Assembly: GCF_023715465.1 (NCBI RefSeq)
Contig: NZ_JAMBOE010000026.1
Span: forward strand, 1 to 48,043
Reading direction: 5' to 3'
Origin: Paenibacillus macerans
GTDB lineage: Bacteria; Bacillota; Bacilli; Paenibacillales; Paenibacillaceae
DNA length: 48,043 bases
This document shows, in pieces, positions 43,351 through 48,043 of this stretch. The notes beneath the pieces were generated by a model. That model had not been told where the DNA came from. It saw only the letters and a list, made by a program, of their open reading frames with translations, and ran no database searches. Position 1 is the stretch's first letter. Every line of letters starts with the position of its first letter. The position numbers were made by a program, and so were the translations under genes.

Positions 43351-43388
43351 AAAAAACGGGCTGCGCCAGGAATTGCCTGGCCAGCCCG
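43351..43388 (-). terminator. Intrinsic terminator of hsp20
   Basis: Minus strand CGGGCTG...CAGCCCG with an inner GCCAGG/CCTGGC helix, followed by TTTTTT. Confidence 0.9.
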
Positions 43389-43415
43389 CACGTTATTTAG
43401 CTTAGTCCTTTTAAC

Positions 43416-43859
43416 TCAGTCCTCGATTTCGATGCGTTTCGATCTTGTTTGCCCGCGTTTCGGTACTTCCAGTTTCAATACGCCGTCCTTCAGGAACGCG
43501 CGAATGCCTTCTTCGTTGATGTCCTGAACGTAAAATCTGCGTACGTATTCGCCATAGCGGCGTTCCTTCCGGACAATTTGCTGCTTGGAATCTTCCACGT
43601 TGTTGTCTTCCTTGCGCACCGCTTTAATCGTCAAGTAAGGACTCGCGTAGCCGATTTCGATTTCATCTTTTTGAAATCCCGGAAGTTCGGCTTCCACCAG
43701 ATAAGCGTTCTCCGTTTCGTGAATATCCGTTCTAAAGGACATGACCTGGCCTTTCAGCGGCATGAAAAAATCGTCGTTAAACGCATCGTTAAAAGACTTC
43801 ACCCATTGACTTAACGCATCTTCTCTATGTCTTCCAAAAGGAATCAGATCAAACATCAT
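43416..43859 (-). CDS. Small heat shock protein, Hsp20/alpha-crystallin family
   Basis: A 147-residue ATP-independent chaperone. The alpha-crystallin domain runs from about 45 to 135 (FRTDIHETENAYLVEAELPGFQKDEIEI), with the A-x-L-K-D-G-V-L-x-(L/I)-x-(V/I)-P motif at FLKDGVLKLEVPK, and the C-terminal IXI-like tail KRIEIED. AAAGGGG lies six bases before the ATG; ATG 43856 is an equal choice. Two CtsR operators upstream indicate heat and protein-stress induction. Confidence 0.93.
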   Translation of the reverse strand: MMFDLIPFGRHREDALSQWVKSFNDAFNDDFFMPLKGQVMSFRTDIHETENAYLVEAELPGFQKDEIEIGYASPYLTIKAVRKEDNNVEDSKQQIVRKERRYGEYVRRFYVQDINEEGIRAFLKDGVLKLEVPKRGQTRSKRIEIED

Positions 43860-43872
43860 TTATTCCCCTTTC

Positions 43873-43889
43873 TTTGACCTTATTTGACC
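43873..43889 (-). promoter_or_regulatory. CtsR operator 1
   Basis: Minus strand GGTCAAA-TAA-GGTCAAA, a perfect match to the CtsR direct heptad repeat. It begins about 11 bases downstream of the -10 box, over the transcription start of hsp20. Confidence 0.9.
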
Positions 43890-43899
43890 TTACACCCTC

Positions 43900-43928
43900 A
43901 TTATATGCTTGCGGTCAGAGAATGACAA
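43900..43928 (-). promoter_or_regulatory. Sigma-A promoter of hsp20
   Basis: Minus strand TTGTCA (43928-43923), 17 bases, TATAAT (43905-43900). Confidence 0.8.
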
Positions 43929-44006
43929 AAGCGATCTCCGGCCAAACAGCCCCATTACGAGGCATTTTAGTCCAATTTTTGAGGTCGGCACAGAACAACC
44001 TCTCCC

Positions 44007-44023
44007 TTTGACCTTTTTTGACC
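44007..44023 (-). promoter_or_regulatory. CtsR operator 2
   Basis: Minus strand GGTCAAA-AAA-GGTCAAA, a second perfect CtsR site, 134 bp upstream of the first. It lies about 50 bases before the divergent promoter at 44076, so it could also influence the membrane-protein/TetR operon. Confidence 0.85.
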
Positions 44024-44075
44024 TTCACACATCCCCTTGTTCATTTCAGATTTAATATTTATATACTGGCCCGGA

Positions 44076-44143
44076 TTGACGGCAAAAATTCCGCATGCTA
44101 ACATTTGATTGATCAATCAAATAAATAATTGATCGTACAATCA
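44076..44143 (+). promoter_or_regulatory. Promoter and tandem TetR-type operators
   Basis: TTGACG (44076-44081), 17 bases, TAACAT (44099-44104). It is followed by a perfect 18-bp palindrome TTTGATTGATCAATCAAA (44104-44121) and a second related site, TGATCGTACAATCA (44130-44143). Both would block initiation or elongation and are likely bound by the TetR protein encoded second in the operon. Confidence 0.75.
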
Positions 44144-44165
44144 GTTTCCTGAAGGAGGAGTCTTC

Positions 44166-44630
44166 ATGCAGCAGGACAGCAGGGAGAATTTGGCTCAAGA
44201 ATCGCCGGATTGGCTGGGCAGAGCGCTGGCTTTTCTAAGTGCCCTTCTAGGCGCAGGGGCATTTTGGTATACTTGGTATAGTTACCAGGACTGGATGGCC
44301 GGCAGCGGAGTTCCTTGGTTTGGCTGGATCAGGCTTGCTTTCACGCTGCTTATCGGCGTTTTCTGCTTGGCAGCAACCCTTTTGTTTATCATGGGAAAAC
44401 ATTCCGGATGGCCCGTATTTCAAACCGGTTTAATGCTGGTTCCCGTCATGCTGGCGTCAAACTTGATCATTCTGATCATCCGGGCGGTTATCGGCGTCTT
44501 CCATGGACAACCGCTGCCCCTTTTTGAAAAGATCATCAGCGACCCGAAGTCGCTCGCCATTCCCGGGATCTTCCTGGCCTTGGCATTGCTCGGGGCCTTA
44601 AGCAAAAAAGACCCTAAAAACGAAGAATAG
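44166..44630 (+). CDS. Four-helix membrane protein of unknown function
   Basis: A 154-residue protein with four hydrophobic segments (about 18-42, 56-80, 86-115 and 131-148) and a cytoplasmic KKDPKNEE tail. GAAGGAGGAG lies six bases before the ATG. No family recognised. It is followed 13 bases later by a TetR gene, and two operators precede it, so it is the regulated target of that repressor. Such small pairs often respond to lipophilic compounds or envelope stress; no transporter motif is seen. Confidence 0.8.
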   Translation: MQQDSRENLAQESPDWLGRALAFLSALLGAGAFWYTWYSYQDWMAGSGVPWFGWIRLAFTLLIGVFCLAATLLFIMGKHSGWPVFQTGLMLVPVMLASNLIILIIRAVIGVFHGQPLPLFEKIISDPKSLAIPGIFLALALLGALSKKDPKNEE

Positions 44631-44643
44631 TTGGAGTAATCGT

Positions 44644-45270
44644 ATGAACGATAATCACAAACCGGAAACAAAACAATCTTTCATTGCGGAAGCAAGACGC
44701 GAACAGATCATTGAGGCTTCAATCCGCACGTTGGACGAAATTGGCTATGTTCACGCGAGCCTGGCCCAAATCGCCAAACGCGCGGGTATCAGCACAGCGC
44801 TTATTTCCTACCATTTCGCGGATAAAAACGATTTGATGAATCATCTGTTGATGAAGCTGGTAGAATTATCGACCGCCTATGTCCTGGACAGGGTGCGCCC
44901 GGCAAGCACGCCGGAAGAAAAGCTGGAAGCTTTTATTAACGCCAGCTTGGCCTATCAGGGAACCCATCCCGCCCATAATACCGCTCTGATCGAAATCGTC
45001 TTTAATGCTCGAACCCCGGACAATATTCCTTACTATAAATTAGACGACGAGGATGAAGAGGAAGAGCCGCTTGCCCGCGAGCTGAAGACAATCCTGCAGG
45101 AGGGCCAGCGCCAAAGCGTATTCGGAGATTTCCATACGGGCGTCATGTGCAAGATGATTCAAGGGGCGATCAGCGAATACATGCTTACTTCAACCCATAA
45201 CACAGAAACGGACTTGGAGACCTACAGCAATGAGCTGGTGAAAATCGTGAAGCGAGCCGTGGGGAAATGA
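44644..45270 (+). CDS. TetR-family regulator
   Basis: A 208-residue repressor with an N-terminal HTH (about 17-60, IAKRAGISTALISYHFADKNDLM) and a normal-length helical ligand domain containing an acidic stretch, DDEDEEEEP, near residue 140. TTGGAG precedes the ATG. Second gene of the operon; the palindromes at 44104 and 44130 suggest autorepression. Confidence 0.9.
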   Translation: MNDNHKPETKQSFIAEARREQIIEASIRTLDEIGYVHASLAQIAKRAGISTALISYHFADKNDLMNHLLMKLVELSTAYVLDRVRPASTPEEKLEAFINASLAYQGTHPAHNTALIEIVFNARTPDNIPYYKLDDEDEEEEPLARELKTILQEGQRQSVFGDFHTGVMCKMIQGAISEYMLTSTHNTETDLETYSNELVKIVKRAVGK

Positions 45271-45277
45271 GAAAATC

Positions 45278-45300
45278 AAAAAAGGGGCCTTGCGGGCCCC
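45278..45300. terminator. Bidirectional terminator between TetR and DsbA-like genes
   Basis: GGGGCC/GGCCCC with a five-base loop. On the minus strand TTTTTT follows; on the plus strand only CAAAAC, so it mainly serves the DsbA-like gene. Confidence 0.75.
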
Positions 45301-45318
45301 AAAACCTTCATTCGACGC

Positions 45319-46053
45319 TTATTGTCCATTTTCCGAAGCCAACTGCGCCTCGATGGCTGCCACCAAATCTTCATAAGAAGAACTGTCCAGCAGTTCGCCG
45401 TTCACCATAAACTGCGGGGTTCCGTTGACGCCATAGTAGCCCGCTGTCTTAAAATCTTCCTTCACCGGAAGCATATAAGTCCGGTCTTTCAAATCCTTGG
45501 CAAAACGCTCGTAATCGATGCCGTCAATATGGTTTTTGACGAAATCGAGCAAAAACTCGGAGGTGGCCCAAATTTCCGATTCCTTCCCTTGATTCGCGTA
45601 AAGTTCGCGCTTAAACTCCCAAAACTTCTCGTTGCTTTGCGCAAAAATCGCTTCTCCCGCGCTGGCGGCCATGATCGAATCCCGATCTATGAAAGGAAAA
45701 TTGGTAAAGAACAGCTCGACTTTCCCCGTATCGATAAAATCTTTTTGGAATTGCTCCATATTCTCTTCTTCCCATGTTTTACAGGCAGGGCATTTGAAAT
45801 CGGCAAATTCCATGACCTTCACCTTGGCGTCGGGACTGCCAAGATGCGGCTGCTTTTCGTATTTCAGCCCTTCTTCGACAAATTTACCCTTAATTTCCGT
45901 ATAGTTGGGCAAATCGCTAAGTTCGGCAGAGGCTGACGAATCTTTGAGAAAAATTACGGCAAGGGCAATGACAGCCAGACTTAAGAGAACAATTAAAAGT
46001 AAATATACCCGATTTGAAACCTTCGGCTGTTTACCTGCCTTTTGTTGAGTCAT
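45319..46053 (-). CDS. DsbA/BdbD-like thiol-disulfide oxidoreductase
   Basis: A 244-residue membrane-anchored extracytoplasmic enzyme. An N-terminal helix (about 16-36) is followed by a thioredoxin fold with a helical insert: active site CPAC (88-91) and the cis-proline loop in VNGTPQFMVNG. It introduces or shuffles disulfides in exported proteins. ATG 46053 is used after GGGGGAAT; a GTG three bases earlier is possible. No BdbC/DsbB partner is adjacent. Confidence 0.9.
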   Translation of the reverse strand: MTQQKAGKQPKVSNRVYLLLIVLLSLAVIALAVIFLKDSSASAELSDLPNYTEIKGKFVEEGLKYEKQPHLGSPDAKVKVMEFADFKCPACKTWEEENMEQFQKDFIDTGKVELFFTNFPFIDRDSIMAASAGEAIFAQSNEKFWEFKRELYANQGKESEIWATSEFLLDFVKNHIDGIDYERFAKDLKDRTYMLPVKEDFKTAGYYGVNGTPQFMVNGELLDSSSYEDLVAAIEAQLASENGQ

Positions 46054-46236
46054 CACTTATTCCCCCAATACTCAAGTTTTTCCCTAATTTTATCGAATAA
46101 GCCCGGTTATAAATGTAATTTAAGTCACAATATCCTTCTTTTTGGAAAATTGTGAGATGTTGTGATTTTTCATTCGCTTTAATACGGAATCGAGATTTAA
46201 TAAAATATTAGGAATCATCGAAGGAGGGATTTTTAT

Positions 46237-46699
46237 ATGCAATATGGGCCTGATCCTAATGCAATCTACCCAAATGAGGCAATCAAAAGTATATGCTATA
46301 TTAAAAACGTTGTAACACGCCCAAATATTATTGTCGGTGACTACACCTATTATGACGACATAAACGGTGCTGAGAAGTTTGAAGAGCATGTCACACATCA
46401 CTATGAGTTTATTGGAGATTGGAAACGATGTGTGGATCGGGCAAAATGTCACCATAATGCCCGGTGTGCATATTGGGGATGGAGCAATCATTGCCGCCAA
46501 TTCTGTCGTTGCCAAAGATGTCCCCCCTTATCACATTGCCGGCGGGAATCCCTGCAAAATAATTAAGCAAAGATTTGAAGACGAACTCATCGATCATCTC
46601 CTTACCATTAAATGGTGGGATTGGCCTGTTCGTAAAATTTTTGATCATCTTGAAGCTTTATGCAGCGGGGATCTGACAAAAATCAAGGAAATTCAATAG
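46237..46699 (+). pseudogene. Vat-type acetyltransferase with internal deletion and frameshift
   Basis: The first 60 codons (YPNEAIKSICYIKN...VGDYTYYDDINGAEKFEEHVTHHYEF) and the last 90 (IGNDVWIGQNVTIMPGVHIGDGAIIAANS...IKWWDWPV) match the ends of streptogramin A/xenobiotic acetyltransferases of the left-handed beta-helix type. They are in different frames and about 60 residues of the middle, including the usual active-site His region, are missing. The junction is at 46411-46423, where ATTGGA is repeated (ATTGGAGATTGGA), so the deletion probably arose between short direct repeats. A good ribosome site (AAGGAGGG) remains. The product would be inactive. Confidence 0.88.
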
Positions 46700-46843
46700 C
46701 TTATCAAGAAGGCCTATTCTGGGGGGATGTCTTATATAACGATAAAAAAGGAAAGGGCTCAACCTAATAATCAGCGCTTGACCGTAAAGCCGGCAACCGA
46801 TCGTGGCAAGAAATATCGGCAGATCAACATCCGCTGTCCGGAC

Positions 46844-47082
46844 GCTTTGCACGATTATCCCGTTTGATCCGAAAGCAGAGAGGAAGATAAATTCAGGAGA
46901 AGAAAATAGGTTTGGGAGAAGCAGACATGCTCGGGATCGTTATTCAGGTTTACTGAGAAGGGGGTTTAGGAGAAGTGAAGCAGACCTGACGGTAGGAATG
47001 GGGCAAGACACCGGAAAAATGAAAGGACCGTGATTTGCCCCCACCCTCTCCCCCCTGAACAAAAGGAATAATCGTGCAAAGC
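46844..47082. repeat. Segment bounded by 23-bp inverted repeats (MITE-like)
   Basis: GCTTTGCACGATTATCCCGTTTG (written here only as arms 46844-46866 and 47060-47082) matches its inverted partner at 21 of 23 positions. The 239-bp interior has no convincing gene but contains repeated AGGAGAAG-type purine-rich blocks. No target-site duplication is evident. Bases 46700-47435 otherwise contain no supportable gene; 47290-47440 keeps a short open frame of unknown origin. Confidence 0.5.
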
Positions 47083-47434
47083 AGCATGCAGGAATACCAA
47101 GACACGAACGCTATAGACAGCCACCTCAGAGCCAAAGAAAGAACGGCATTTAATTTAAATCAATCGTTAAAATAATTATCTAATTCCTCAATGTTATGAA
47201 TATAAAAGATGATTTTCACATGATATTCATCGATCATTATATAAACTTCTAACCGGGTTCTACCTTCAAGATTCGCAATATTAATTTGGATTGAAAAAAT
47301 CAAAGATATTGGACGGATTAATGTTGCCATTGCATTTTTAAGAAAGAAAAATGATGATACCGTTGAAAGAGGCCTTGCTCATTATTCATTCCTGCAAAAT
47401 AAAAGTGGCGATTGGGAAATTACACTGCTTGACG

Positions 47435-47481
47435 CCAAAAAAACGCGAGCCCCGGGGGTTATTGCCCTCGGGGTTCGCGTT
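47435..47481 (-). terminator. Intrinsic terminator of the DoxX gene
   Basis: A 13-bp stem, AACGCGAGCCCCG/CGGGGTTCGCGTT with one G-T pair, followed on the minus strand by a T-run (TTTTTTT). Confidence 0.9.
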
Positions 47482-47501
47482 CATATCCTGCACAATTATG
47501 G

Positions 47502-48041
47502 TTAAGCCGTGCGTTTGATGTTGCGTGGTTGTTCCGGATTCGGCAGCTCCGTTCCGGCTGCTCCGGGCTTGCGGAACAGTTTGCGCAGGTAAGGGAGCAC
47601 GTAGTAGTCGAGGCCGATTTTGCCGGCGTTGGCGGCGGCGACGATCACCAGCACTTCAAGCAGCAGCATTTGCGCGTTTGTGCTTACCGTTCCGCTGAAG
47701 AGGAACGCCGCGTTCATCAACAGGCCCATCAGGGCGGCAAAGGTGGTGAAGGTGCCAAGAATCAGCCCCAGGCCGACCAGGAACTCGCCGTAAGGAACAA
47801 GGACGTTGAAGATGCCTACGTTAGGTAAGGCGAAATGTTCCAGGAAGGTGGCCCACCAGCCTTGAACAGCGGGATGATCGCCCGTGCTGTTCGCGATTGC
47901 GCCGGTGAGGAAGCCCGCGGCGTCGAAGCCGCCGGTAATTTTATGATACCCTGCTTCAATCCATTGGTACCCGAGGTAAACCCGGATGACGGTCAGCAGC
48001 CACATGGCGATTTTATTGGTTCTCAGGAAGTTGTTAAACAT
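47502..48041 (-). CDS. DoxX-family membrane protein
   Basis: A 179-residue protein with four membrane helices. DoxX features are the first-helix RVYLGYQWIEAGYHKITG and the central PYGEFLVGLGLILGTFTTFAALMGLLMN. DoxX relatives take part in quinone- or thiol-linked oxidative processes, but the function of this branch is not established. The tail PEQPRNIKRT is basic. The start ATG is the last codon within the window (48041), so any ribosome site or promoter lies outside. Confidence 0.88.
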   Translation of the reverse strand: MFNNFLRTNKIAMWLLTVIRVYLGYQWIEAGYHKITGGFDAAGFLTGAIANSTGDHPAVQGWWATFLEHFALPNVGIFNVLVPYGEFLVGLGLILGTFTTFAALMGLLMNAAFLFSGTVSTNAQMLLLEVLVIVAAANAGKIGLDYYVLPYLRKLFRKPGAAGTELPNPEQPRNIKRTA

Positions 48042-48043
48042 TT

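Noticed and set aside
47290..47440. Open frame with residues such as ERGLAHYSFLQNKSGDWEITLLDA
   Set aside because: It has no start codon with a ribosome site, runs into the DoxX terminator and matches no family I recognise. At best a gene fragment.

Overview
The window looks like chromosomal DNA of an endospore-forming Gram-positive bacterium, most likely Paenibacillus or a close relative. The evidence is a three-subunit spore germinant receptor operon, a Spo0E-like phosphatase, CtsR operators in front of an hsp20 gene, strong AGGAGG ribosome binding sites, frequent TTG/GTG starts, a moderately high GC content, and intergenic regions full of short repeats. Genus assignment is inference; no rRNA is present.

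Layout. (1) 0.6-11.7 kb, minus strand: a nine-gene carbohydrate operon (nucleoside hydrolase, ABC sugar-binding lipoprotein, two permeases, ADP-ribosylglycohydrolase-like multidomain protein, LacI repressor, ribokinase, GH13 alpha-glucosidase, zinc alcohol dehydrogenase). The promoter has a CG-centred operator between its -35 and -10 boxes. The gene set points to import and dismantling of a glucosylated ribosyl compound. (2) 12.2-17.7 kb, minus strand: an RND efflux pump with lipoprotein adaptor and TetR regulator. (3) 18.0-20.5 kb, plus strand: two tandem Rpn (PD-(D/E)XK) nuclease genes, each with an internal start that could yield a short C-terminal protein, and a third free-standing gene for only that C-terminal part. 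A terminator-like leader hairpin precedes each full gene. (4) 20.5-22.4 kb, minus strand: a Spo0E-like gene and an HTH plus helical-repeat regulator whose 3' end overlaps an unannotated 34-codon gene for a Phr/SHP-like secreted peptide, a candidate RRNPP quorum-sensing pair.

(5) 22.9-27.4 kb, minus strand: a KdgT-type permease, an orphan TctC-type binding protein and a membrane-bound AraC regulator. (6) 27.6-30.8 kb: an EamA exporter divergent from a MocR/PdxR regulator, then a rhamnose-mutarotase-like gene. (7) 31.0-35.4 kb: a gerK-type operon (A, C, small membrane protein, B). (8) 35.6-38.4 kb: a phosphodiester glycosidase, a GT2-GtrA glycosyltransferase and a convergent alpha/beta hydrolase. 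(9) 38.6-42.7 kb: nitrate transporter and assimilatory nitrate reductase behind a leader that resembles an ANTAR target plus terminator; the reductase frame carries an in-frame TGA and large low-complexity insertions. (10) 43.4-48.0 kb: CtsR-controlled hsp20, a membrane protein/TetR pair with tandem operators, a DsbA-like oxidoreductase, a vat-type acetyltransferase pseudogene and a DoxX protein.

Intergenic DNA carries several unrelated repeat families, many spaced at about 50 bp, and a 210-bp element present twice.
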